Shown: positions 47,201 to 57,483 of the stretch, piece by piece
Layout: each line of letters begins with the position of its first letter
Numbering within the stretch: position 1 is the first letter of the stretch
Assembly: GCA_963971425.1 (NCBI GenBank)
Contig: OZ020519.1
Location: 264,028-328,027 of the forward strand
From: Bryoerythrophyllum caledonicum
Taxonomy: Eukaryota; Streptophyta; Bryopsida; Pottiales; Pottiaceae
Length of the DNA: 64,000 bases
Reading direction: 5' to 3'
Notes under the pieces: generated by a model
What the model saw: the letters and a program-made list of their open reading frames with translations, nothing else
Told to the model about the DNA's origin: nothing
Database searches by the model: none
Made by a program: the position numbers and the translations under genes

Positions 47201-48223
47201 GGATGGTAAAACTCCTACCAACCATCCCCCACAGAGGTGTTACTTGACACATTATTATACATGAATAAAAAGCAAAACGTAGCAAGAGCTCACAGAACAC
47301 TACATTATCTCATTCAGGAAGGGATTGAGAATCGTTACCCGCATAATGCAAGCATAAGGATGACTCTTAGACGCATGGTGGCACTCATCGAAAATGAGAA
47401 GCTCAATTAAGTCCATTCTCATAAAGCAGTGGTGCAGGTTCTGCAGGAGAATCGCCGGAGTCATCACAAACACCTGTACAACAAGGAAACATCGGTTAAC
47501 CTGGCCAAAAAAAGGTCGATTGAAACAGAATATCAGTCAACAGAGCTTACCTCGATCTTCTCAAGCTCTGTCGTCCAAGTCTCGGATTTCCAAGCATCGA
47601 CGTTATCCCCGTAATAGGCTCCGACCTTCAAGTCGGTGTGTCTGCGGATAACTTCTGCTTGCTGGCGAAGATCAACCGACGCGAAATCAATCTCTCAGGC
47701 AGAAGAATAATAATGCTGCATGAGATCCACAGAAAGAGTTGCGTGATACCTGGTCAACGAGACACACATTCGGGCAAAGGAAAACCGCGAAGCGCGTGCT
47801 GGGCTTGCAAATAGCGGGCGCGATGTGCTGCAGCAGCATCACTGCGACGTGCGTCTTCCCGCATCCCGTCTCCAGAAACACAATTATGTTCTCCTTCTTC
47901 GCTTGCTCCAGCAGCTCGATCTGATAGCTGCAGCACTTCCACAATTTCCTCAACACAACCTCACCAGCTTAACACGAAAACAACCTGTCAAAACCTCCGC
48001 CGAAACACAAATCGGAAAAATTCACACTCTCTCAAACCCTATGACACTTGGAAAGCTCAAACAAAACCAAAAGAAAGCTAGAGGAGCAATCCAGACACGA
48101 GTCGACCACAAGATGACACGCAGAAACAGACAAACAACACGATCGCGAGAGGCACCTGCGAGGAGTAATGACATCGGAGGGCAACGACAACTCCTCGTCA
48201 TCCTCCTCCTCTGCCGGGGCCAT
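38216..48223 (-). CDS. DCL4: Dicer-like protein, DCL4 type
   Basis: Twenty-seven exons on the minus strand: 48223-48156, 47927-47750, 47661-47551, 47473-47339, 47214-47130, 46954-46890, 46798-46658, 46528-46373, 45825-45702, 45517-45418, 45191-44996, 44769-44609, 44410-44192, 44037-43766, 43652-43381, 43271-42865, 42735-42632, 42525-42326, 42200-41991, 41839-41659, 41506-41256, 41175-40891, 40777-40445, 40360-40135, 40037-38802, 38642-38519, 38363-38216; 1995 residues, all phases agree. Helicase: [15 protein letters not shown] (K47), [17 protein letters not shown] (148), GMTASP (183), NVAEEGLDI and [10 protein letters not shown] (487). Dicer-dimerisation domain about 565-660, PAZ about 850-930. 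RNase IIIa: [11 protein letters not shown] (E1018, D1022, D1122, E1125). RNase IIIb: [13 protein letters not shown] (E1215, D1219, D1311, E1314). dsRBD1 about 1350-1418, dsRBD2 about 1906-1990. Two dsRBDs and the [13 protein letters not shown] helicase blocks favour DCL4, which makes 21-nt siRNAs in the nucleus. The linker 1419-1905 is unusually long. Confidence 0.9.
39220..39600 (-). repeat. Internal duplication in the long linker exon of the Dicer gene
   Basis: Two units of about 60 codons follow each other. Each begins FDVSM, has a Thr/Ala-rich run, then [12 protein letters not shown] or [12 protein letters not shown], then [12 protein letters not shown] or [12 protein letters not shown]. 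At DNA level the Thr/Ala run is (GTT)n/(GGT)n-like on the plus strand, a likely source of slippage. The reading frame stays open, so the duplication is tolerated. Confidence 0.85.
45895..46062 (+). repeat. Dispersed repeat, copy 2, inside DCL4 intron 8
   Basis: Contains gtggttccatactactaatc, then gacttagtggtggaacgaca and gaccggagttcttcgtcttt, the same blocks as the copy at 29053-29195. It lies in the intron between exons 46528-46373 and 45825-45702, one of the longest of the gene at 547 bp. Confidence 0.7.
46154..46248. repeat. Foldback sequence in DCL4 intron 8
   Basis: A perfect 15-bp stem, catattgaatggtcc (46180-46194) against ggaccattcaatatg (46214-46228), encloses a 19-nt loop. Outside it, gtttccaccctaaaa and tttaggggaaac pair imperfectly and lengthen the stem. 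Probably a small MITE or the tip of one. Confidence 0.8.
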
Positions 48224-48639
48224 GATTAGGCCAGACGCAGAGGCAGAGGACGAGCGAATTGGAGTCTCAAAGATCGGTAGATGCAAAATCTCTGTCACGG
48301 GAGGAGCCGGAGAAGACACCTATCAAGAGCGCAGCGAGCAAAAGAGCCGGCTCTGCTCTCTCTCTCTCTCTCTCTCACTCTCTGTCTCGGCTGCAGACGC
48401 CGGTCAGGCGATGTCGGATCGCTGCTACTGGAGCGAGCAAGCGAAGAGGCTCGCTCGTCTCTCACTGTGCGTCTCTCTAGCCCTCTCGTCACTCTGTCTG
48501 TAGACTAGGCTGTCGGATCGGTTTACCACCAAGTTGCTGGTACCAGGGAGAGGTACCGGTCAGGTTCTCCGGCATTCCACCTCGACCGCCGCGCGGTCTC
48601 TCCGTCACTCTCCCGATTCTGCACAGCGCCGAGAGTGCG
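48224..48639. promoter_or_regulatory. Divergent promoter region between DCL4 and the ACD11-like gene
   Basis: Only 416 bp separate the two start codons, so both 5' UTRs and promoters must lie here. A CT microsatellite (about 48357-48384) is the main visible element, a common feature of plant core promoters and 5' UTRs. No clear TATA box was identified. Confidence 0.6.
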
Positions 48640-49719
48640 ATGGCGTCGAACGGCATCGGCGAGACTGGTGATCGGCCGCTGCTGGCCCTAGCCACGGCGT
48701 GGACGGAGCTGCACGCCGAGCTCGGCAGCGGCGGGGAGGCCCTGCCGCTGCGCTCGTTCACGGACGCCTGCTCGCTCGTCTCGCCGCTGTTCGGCTGCCT
48801 CGGCATGGCCTTCAAGTTCGCGGAGAAGGACTACGTCGCGAAAGTGAGCGTCGCTACTCCTCCCTCTCCAAAAAAAGTAAGAAAACAAACTCAACTGACC
48901 CGAGATTCTCCAGGTGCATGATCTGCGTGGAGCCGCGGCGGAGTACGAGTCCGTGCCGGCGATGGTGGATCACGACATCCGCAACGACACGGTGCGGCAC
49001 GGCGGCAGCCACACGCGCAACCTGCTGCGAGTGGTGCGAGGCGTGGACATGGTTAGGGTATTGTTTCAGCACATCCTCGTCACCGAGTAAGCCTCGCTCC
49101 TTCTCTCATGAAGCATGCTGCATTCCATTTCGATCCTGGACCAGATTAGTGGATTGTAGCCTGCTTCAATCCTGGTGCTGTCTGTTTGTAAGTTAGGGTT
49201 TAGTGGATGCTTGATTGCATTCTGAACCTGGAATGTAATAAGTCCGATTCCATTTCCTGCTTCGACCCTCGTGGTTGCGTTTCGATTTTGGTTGTTGTTC
49301 TTTATGTTTATTTGGCGTATTGATGGTGATGGTGATGCAGAGGGAATTCGCTCAAGGAGCCGGCGTCGAAAGCGTATGAGCAAGTGTTCGCGCCGCACCA
49401 CAGCTGGACCATCCGCAAGGCGGTGAATGCCGGCATGTTCATGTTGCCCTCCAAGTCCCAGTTTCTCAAAAAACTACACGAAGAAGGTTCTACTACTTTC
49501 CCTCATGACATTTTTTGTGGTGGGCTGGTTTTTTTGCGGTGAATTGGCGTCGACAGAGACTTGATCATGGCTGACTTTGATATGGAACTTGGTGGTGAAT
49601 TGGCTTGGGCAGAGGACTCGGCCATAGCTCGCATTCAGGAGTTTGTGAAATCCGCTTCGCCAGTGGTGGACTATGTGAACAATGTGTTCACGGTGAAGGA
49701 GCTCGGCACAGATTGGTAG
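48640..49719 (+). CDS. ACD11: Glycolipid transfer protein family, ACD11-like
   Basis: Four exons: 48640-48843, 48914-49086, 49341-49486 and 49613-49719; 209 residues, the usual length of plant ACD11 proteins. The sequence shows the GLTP fold signature: LRSFTDACSLVSPLFGCLG, FAEKDYVAKVHDLRGAA, the Arg-containing helix HTRNLLRVVRGVDMV, ILVTEGNSLKEPASKAYE, HHSWTIRKAVNAGMF and the C-terminus VFTVKELGTDW. ACD11 moves ceramide-1-phosphate and related sphingolipids between membranes, and its loss triggers cell death in Arabidopsis. It is divergent from the Dicer gene and converges on the mutase gene at 50304. Confidence 0.9.
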
Positions 49720-50303
49720 CCTTTTTTGCTTCTCTGTCTTATTGGTGAAGTCAGGCTCTATCCAGAGTTCTCTCCCCTCTTTTTTTGAGCAAACAATACA
49801 GTATGTACGTGAATAGTGTAGTCGGTTTCCTGGCGGACACAAACTTCGGAGCGGGAGGATGTCAAGGGAAGATTTATGCTCCTTGATCCTCTCTTCAAAG
49901 AGGGCATAGAACTAGTTTGAGCAGGCTTTGAACTTCAAAACTCAATTTTGTAAATTTCTAACCTCTCTTTGCACGTCTTATAGCTATCTCCACTGTTTAA
50001 ACATGTAACATTTCAGCATTCGCAGTGAAAGGTCATCATGTACATTGGAAATGATAGGTTGAGTGTTTAATTTTAAATTTGCTTATGGAATTGGGAGTCT
50101 GTAGATTGAGAAATGATGTGGATCAACAATGATAAATTCTAAACAATATAAAAAATATTAGTATGCACAAGGATGACAGCCACAAGTCCAGAAATGGTCC
50201 TTAGGAAGTTTAAGATAAAACTGATATTTCCGTCATATAAATCATGTGGGATTTCCGGTATATGGAAGTCACTCAATGTAGAACATCATACCAGACAAAA
50301 GCT
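49720..50303. other. Convergent 3' intergenic region
   Basis: Between the stops of the ACD11-like gene and the phosphoacetylglucosamine mutase gene. Holds the two 3' UTRs; no other feature recognised. Confidence 0.5.
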
Positions 50304-53300
50304 TCATGGCTCCTCTCCAATGCCCCCTCCCAAGCGAAACACCTGAACGGCAACTTCTCGTGCCAGAGCATCTGCTGATTTCTGTGTCAATGCCTCAGCG
50401 TATACCCGAACCACGTCCTCGGTTCCGGATGGCCTCACGAAAGCCCTCCCTCCCTCGTACTTCTCTGCAGCGAGTATCCAGATCATGATAGAGTATTAGA
50501 TTTCTAATTATGAATTTTTAACAAGACAGAATGACTAACATTCGACCACAAATTCCAACACCTCTCCACGAGCTTTGCAAATACTCACCAACTTCTGTGT
50601 CTATAGCAGCTTGAAGAAGGGATGGGAAGGCAACTTTGGTCTCTGCATCAGTTGTTTTGAACACAGACCGATCTGCAACTTTTACCTGCACATTGACGTC
50701 AGCGACAGATTTAAGAGTCTGGACAGTCTTTTCTGCATCATTTCCAGTACCAAATAGACGAGGAAGAGTTCCGAGCAGCAGCATGATCCTTTACCTTCAG
50801 CTGCCGACTAGGGAGATCGGTGTACAGTGCGTTCCATTGTTGCAATGACCAGTTACGAAATTGGAGAACACTCTCTATCATCAGAATGCCACTCAGTGCA
50901 TCTCCAACAGCTTGATTGACCATCTCACTAACTGCTACCAATCTTCTGGCTGCCTGATTGCGCTTTCCCTCTGGATCAGCAAAGAAGATTTGATCTTGTT
51001 TAGTCAACTTCGGTCCGCATAAAATATTTTAAGATATGAATAATGTGATGAATATGATTGATCAAATAAGGGGAGTAAGGTACACTCAGATTGACTCAAT
51101 GCAATTGAGCGGAAAGGAATCAAGCTCAAGGCCATAAGAGTGAAAACTGCTTCTCGGAGTGTACCTTCTTCTCTCGATGCCACATCATGCAGCCATTGTA
51201 AGAAGTTGTCACTGAAAAGGACAGTTCCATGACCGTTCGCCTCAAAATAAATCCCCACATCATATTGGGCGGCTCGTTTGTGCAGGTGCTTGACTCCAGT
51301 TGGAGTTATTGCCACTTCCAAGCCCAGCACATCTTTGATGTATTTGGTGGATGCACCGTTTGCGTATGCTGTTTGTATAACAGCAACTTTTACGGTACCA
51401 AAACCAGGAATCTCAGTGGTGGGAGTAGCTCCAGACGACAGGCTCGCTCCTCTCAGAATTTGAAGCTGGTCGATGATGTAAGAGGCAAAGAGAGTAGCAA
51501 TCTTATCACCATCTAACAACTGTAAAGCCACCGAAGAGGCATCACTTTGCTCCATTGGAGGTATGTAGAAATATACCAGACGATCAGCATCACCGTCAAG
51601 ACTTGCACATCTGAAGGTACAGCTCAAAGTGAGATGTTTGGGGCACTAAACCGAGACAATTTAAAATGTCATGTCAGTGAACAAGTCTCAGCTCCTAAAC
51701 AAGGCATCGGAGATGCTGCTCCAATCCGGTGATGAGACCACAGGCTTCATAACACAGGATAACTCAATGCTATTCCCGTCTTTTGCAGCGCAAGATGAAA
51801 ACAATAAGTAAAAGACAAACAGAAAAATGCCAGCAAATATTAGTGGGGCATTCAAATTCAATAACAAACCACAATGAAATCAGGAAAATATGCGCCGCAC
51901 CTCTTCGAGATGTCTGATGAAAAGTCAAAACCACGAGGAGGGATCTTCTCCTTTTGCACAAAGTCAGCACCAACGCCGTCATTAAGTAACCCTTCTCCTT
52001 CAAATCCAGAGTTTCGCACCTGAACTCTCAAGCTTCGCGTGATCTTTTGTAATTCTAGTAACTTGCTAGCACCCACTCCATTGGCTGCATCCACGATCAG
52101 GTCCTCATGAACGGTGCATTCTCCTAAGCCGCATGGTCGCAAATCTGACAAAGTGCTGTCAACACACATTCAAACTAAAGTACTTGGATTGAATTGATGG
52201 AGAAGATAAAATTTTTACACACACACTGTTGGCAAGCTAGAAAACTATTTACACACCTAAAAACGACAAAAGCTTCCACAAGTGAAGACAATCATGAGTA
52301 TTAAGCAACCAAGGATTACTCATTTTCGTCAATATGTGTACTGCACTAAACACAAGTTGTCAGAAGCAACTCATCCAGTTGCAATATTGTTAGCTGAAAC
52401 CACGAAGGGGCTGTACTACCTGAAGGCTCCGGAAAGGGTTCTGAAGTAATCAGATTCGGTTGCTGGAAGCCTTTTGTTAGTAGATCGGACCATCCAGTGC
52501 AGTTGCGGGGTGGTCAAGATGCCCAGGTCCTGCCCTTCGACTCCCCTCACAGCTTCTACACCCTTCAGCCATACGCAGGTTTAGAGCGGCAATGAATTGA
52601 CGTTCCAAGGATCACACTAAGCTTCGAAGACTTGCCAGATCCATGGGACTTGTAAGAGAAACACCAAACAAACATCCACTTCACGCGGGAAATTCGTTAG
52701 GAAGATTACTTTGAGGGCGGCTTCGAGGAGAGACTTCCCACTGGGTCTTGTGTCCCTTCCAAGAAGAACCTTCTCACCAGCCTTGCTTCTTTCTTGAATT
52801 TTCTCATTCCTTATAATGTCCTCCACAGCCTGATTATACATGAGCGACACATGAAGAATCGTCGGAAAAAAACAGAGCGCCAGAAACAGACACACTCGCT
52901 AACCATCTCCAATCACAACACCAAGATCCACACTTGCCTGGACGAAACCGTCTGCATCCGGCGCATTCGCCAGCAAGTCCGAGTACGACTCCCACGACAC
53001 GGCCAGCATGCCGCCACTGGGATCCACGAGCTTGACGCCGTTCTCATGCACCGGATTGTGCGACGCAGTTATCATCAATCCGGTGATCGCCTGGGTGCAG
53101 ATCGAGCGCAGCGCAGCCAGCACCCCCATGCGGAAGATCGTGGATGGTAACAATGCCGCATCGGTACGAAATCCTGCCGTGCCATACGAAAACTTCACAC
53201 CTGCAAAAAAAAACCAAGCAATCGCTGCCTCGCTGCTCAGAAATCAAGCAAGGGTTTAAGTTCTAGGGTTTACGGATGAGCAGGAAGAGCAAATACCTGC

Positions 53301-53378
53301 GGGAAGCGGAAAGCGGAGCGCAGCTTGGCGAAGCGAGGCGGTGTCAAGGAGCGGAAGCGGCGGCAGAGGAGCAGCCAT
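50304..53378 (-). CDS. DRT101: Phosphoacetylglucosamine mutase
   Basis: Nine exons on the minus strand: 53378-53297, 53200-52938, 52829-52710, 52562-52420, 52155-51901, 51610-51165, 50970-50795, 50685-50589 and 50464-50304; 580 residues. The enzyme interconverts GlcNAc-6-phosphate and GlcNAc-1-phosphate on the way to UDP-GlcNAc. Seen: [20 protein letters not shown], the phospho-serine loop [15 protein letters not shown] (S74), metal loop [14 protein letters not shown] (D293, D295, D297), [28 protein letters not shown] and phosphate-binding [17 protein letters not shown]. The intron after exon 2 appears to use a GC donor (CAG|gcaagt); the usual GT alternatives break the frame. Start chosen at 53378 (gctATGGct); an in-frame ATG at 53456 would add an Arg-His repeat tract. 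One weak acceptor (ggctgaag) precedes exon 4. Confidence 0.9.
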
Positions 53379-54512
53379 AGCAAAAGCAACAGCAAAGGCG
53401 AAGACTGCAATGCGATGGCGATGGCGATGGCGATGGTGGGCGAGCACAGCATTCACATGTCAATCTGCAAAAACGCCCTCACAGACAGCATTCACAGCGA
53501 AACAATGTTGATTTCTCGTCCATTCCACGACATGACGGCCTCAGCATCAACCTAGTATTAGACTAGTATTACTGGAGTATAAACCCGGTATTTGGCAGCG
53601 TATTGATACCAGTAAATATCTGGTTTGTACTGAGGCGTATACGGTATGTCGGAAATGGACAATATAACCACGTATTTAACTGTGTGCAAGCATTTCGGCC
53701 TGAGTCGTGGGAACAATTTGGCCTGTCTTGGAGTGTCTTGGAGTTTTGCACTATGTATAGATATTTACTTTGATGATCTCAACACAAAATCATGTTGATT
53801 ACTTGTGTAAAAATCTCACGTGTTATCAAATTGTATGCCCCATGTTCGACAAAATCACTTACAACGGCGTGGCTTTCTCTGTGGCTCTTGTGAGAAAAAA
53901 TCGCGTTTCCTCAAAGTTTAGAAACTAAAAAAAATCTCATCCAAAATCACAATTAGATGTCGTGAAGACATTTTTCTGTTCAAAAATGTCCTGCTATCTA
54001 TGAACACTGATGCAATCCAAAAACTCATCTTATCACTACCGACCTCCCATTGGCACCTTCAGCTCAATCTTTTGTGTGATATGCTTCGAGTAGTTTGGTT
54101 TCGTATTAGGTTCATTATGTCATTTCAGTTTTGAGCTTAAGTCTTCTATGAAAAACATTAAAAAATAGATATGCCAGCTAGGATCTTGGTTTTCGCTGTA
54201 GACTTGGGCTTTGCTTGAGTGATGTACTGACATTTTAAGATCTCATGTGTTTCAAGCAAACAAAAAAAAAACACCACAACACACGTTAAATGAGGTGGTC
54301 TCTTCTGATTGAGCATCCCATGATTTGATAATATGCGCCACGCATAATGAAGAGTGGCCCGCAAGAGAAGCAAAGTTGCGAATTGAACTGGTATACACGT
54401 TGAGTGCACTCCAACGTAAATAAATAAATAAATATTCTATCTGTGACTACTAGTAATCAACTACCACACAGTACTGTACAGTGTCGTACACAAGAACCTG
54501 AGGCGTGAGCTC
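53379..54512. other. Intergenic region upstream of the mutase gene
   Basis: Contains the mutase promoter and 5' UTR, including a (gcgatg) hexamer run at 53412-53436 that could also be translated as His-Arg repeats from the upstream ATG at 53456. Beyond it lies AT-rich spacer and the 3' UTR of the ureide permease gene. No gene recognised. Confidence 0.5.
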
Positions 54513-56670
54513 TCATGTGAAGGTGTCGGAGCCATGGCGCGGCATGGAGGACGCCACCAGCAGCACCACCGCCGTCAAAAACATGAGCAGCATGGCAACC
54601 AGAAGACTGTAGGTTTTCCGCGACGAGTCATGGTACTCTTTGAACACCACTACCCCCCACAACGTCCCCACCAAAGGCAACGCCTGCAATTCACCCACTC
54701 ATTCCCACAGTGAGTCCAACCAGCTCCTCCAATGGTTACTAATTCAGACACCTCATCCGATGCATGCTACGGTTATGCTAAAAACTAGAATAAGAGCAAA
54801 CATCAGGGTTGAGGTACATGCTGCAAAAACGTTTGGATCAAGGGGTTTCTGTTACTCCTCCAAAAAGAGTTGACTGGTTCTTTTCTATAGCAAAAATCAA
54901 ACAACAAGATCCAGAAATACAAATATATTTGTTTCTATATTTTGAGCGGGTTGTTTTACCTGCACAGCATCGGCAGCAGCATAGCCAGCGGCTTGGCCTC
55001 CCATGAACTGGAAGCCATTCCCGATGCCACACAAGAGGCCTGCCGCAATGGCAACAGGGCGGCCTTGCCAATCCTGACAGTAGAGGGCCAGCGATGACTT
55101 GGGAATCCCAAGCACAGGGTGGTACAATAAGTACACGTTCACCACAAGCGAGCAGAAGAGGAAGGCTGTGGAGAAGTAGAAGAAGGTGGTGTACACCACG
55201 AGGTGCGGCACCCCCGGTGTAAGAAAATGGAACTGGTCGTTGGTGGCCACATTGAAGAGCGGCGAGAACATGGCATAGCAAAACCCCGTGAAGAATGCAA
55301 TTGCTAGCCCAAACACCACACTCTTCCCCTTCACCTTGATCGCCCGTTGCGACTCCACACTTCGCAAATATTCTACCCCAGCTACTGCCCCTGGCTCCTT
55401 CCAAATCTTAGAGGTATCTCCTGTCACAAGGTCATAGAGGTATAAACCTTAAAGGTTAGGAATTATGACACATTCAACAAACTCCCAATGACACCTATGA
55501 TGCATGGTCATAATCCTTAACAGTTAGGAGTTAGGGTACATCTAACAAACTCCCAATGGTATCTCACATTGTGTAACCTAAAGGTTATGAGTTTGGCATT
55601 CAGACATTAACCACCATCAAAGATGGTGACAGTACCTAGAGTACTGTGTGATCTTAGCATGCGGGGACCATTACTAATGCCTAATCAAACTCACAGCAAC
55701 TTTGCAGATATAGACTCTCATGTTAGGTCATGTCACAAATGAGTGAAGCAGACACTGACAGGACCGTTTCATCCACTCACGGGTCTCATGGTTGCTGCTT
55801 GGCGTGGTAGTTATTAGAAGAGCTGCAAACTCCTCCGAGTCCTCCTTCACTGAGGGGTGCTCGCCCTCCGACCTGAGCTCATATTACGCAAAGTCATCAG
55901 GTGAGTCATTGAATATAATTGGGAGCTCACCACGAAAGTCGACCAAACAATTCATGCATATCAGAAACAACAAGCTGTAAGGAAAATGAGATTCACACTT
56001 CAAGATGGAAAAAAATAAGACTCTGGTTGCGAAGCTCACCGTGTCTGCGGCAGGTGTTCAGCGGCTTTGAGCTTGGCTTGGGTGTCGGCCACATTGGAGG
56101 CATGGCAGAACGACCCCAACACCACGGCCACCAAGAAGCACGCCACGCCCGGGAACAAGATGCTCGCACGGTTCAGACCATCGTCCAGAAAGTAATTCAC
56201 CGTCGTCCCTGCCACCATCCAATCCATGTCAAAACCAAACAAATATGTGGGCAGATGCCAGCGAGAATTTGCAAGGAGATGTGCAGGCATATACCGAGAA
56301 CCACGGCCACGCTCGCGGACACGACCTCGGTGAGGGAGATGCCGACGAAGGCGAGAGAGTACTGCAGGCAGAGGTTGCCGAGGCAGAGCGCCAATCCGCC
56401 GGCCAGAGCGAACGCCACGGCGGGGCCGTTGTGTTGGAAGAGCTGGGTGATGAAGTTGGGCGCCTGCGGCGTGTCGGGGCCCAGATTGCCCACCGTGAGC
56501 GCGAAGAAGACGGCCACGGCGTAGTTGGCAAACGTGTAGTCCAGATACGTGTGCATGGGCACGCGCCCGCGGCGCTCCAGCAGGTTGAACAGCGCCGGCC
56601 ACGACCCCAGGCACCACAGCGATACGATCATCAGCGCGATCGCCCCCGCCTCGTTCATCATCAGATACAT
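54513..56670 (-). CDS. UPS: Ureide permease (UPS family)
   Basis: Five exons on the minus strand: 56670-56295, 56208-56040, 55872-55781, 55420-54960 and 54683-54513; 422 residues. The protein imports allantoin, uracil and related oxo-heterocycles across the plasma membrane in known relatives. It starts MYLMMNEAGAIALMIVSLWC and carries the family blocks ERRGRVPMHTYLDYTFANY, LCLQYSLAFVGISLTEVVSA, a hydrophilic central loop (about residues 175-245), KGKSVVFGLAIAFFTGFCYA, GVPHLVVYTTFFYFSTAFLF, GFQFMGGQAAGYAAADAVQ and RKTYSLLVAMLLMFLTAVV. About ten hydrophobic segments are visible. The central loop is encoded partly by a small 92-bp exon and is acidic. Confidence 0.92.
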
Positions 56671-57483
56671 GGTGAGATCGCAGCAAACCCTAGCGGCACA
56701 GACAGTAGAAATCGCCTCCTACTCCGCGGGTGATGACCGAGGAAGATCGGAAGCCAGTTTCCGAGGAAGATCTAAAGCAGCCGTTCCGCCACAAATCACA
56801 GCTTCTTAATCCCGGCGCAAGCACGCGGATCAGACGTGATTCCATATTCACGAGGAGATTCAAAGATTCGGCCTCATCCCTCCCTCCCTCGAGCGATGGT
56901 GGATTGCGAGCGAAGGCTTCTAGAACCTGAACGACAGCGCAGTCATGTCCCTCGCAATGCACTACATGTCTGCTGCGGCGGCGACGTCAGTTCGTACAGT
57001 GCGAATCTGTGTGCCCCCCTGATTCCGTGCCGTAACAGCCATTGAACACGATGGTGTGCACGACTCCATTCCTCTCTCTCTCTCTCTCTCGTGCTACAGG
57101 ATTTTATCACGCATTCCGAGACTGGGGTCCACCGCGAGAGGAGGAATCATGTGCAGCGTGTGCAGGTGCTTCTCATATTCTAGCTAATTGTGACCGTTTA
57201 CAACTGCGAGAATCAGAGTGATGCTACACTTGTTCGCTGAGACGACGATGACAAGAACAACATGATAGATTGAGGAGATGGAGGACGAGCCATCCACAAT
57301 CTAGTCACCCTAGAAAGTGCACCTTGCCATAAAAGTTATTCTTGTGCGCCATCCAGTTCCTGTGGTGGTTGTGAATGGGCAATAAGAGAAGTTGATTGCA
57401 GTGACTGTCACTCTTTTTTTGTGAAGCTCTTCTACGACTCGGAACCCAGCTGCGTGGTTTTCACCAATTTTGTGGAAGCCATC
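56671..57483. promoter_or_regulatory. Divergent promoter region between UPS and CLD1-like genes
   Basis: 813 bp between two divergent start codons. A CT microsatellite lies at about 57072-57090. Open frames here are short and unsupported. Confidence 0.5.

Noticed and set aside
49474-49842. 122-codon minus-strand ORF
   Set aside because: Shadow of the last exon and intron of the ACD11-like gene.
52144-52155. Alternative acceptor at 52144 (tttgtcag) for mutase exon 5
   Set aside because: It breaks the phase with exon 4; the acceptor leaving TLSDLRPCG (first base 52155) restores it.
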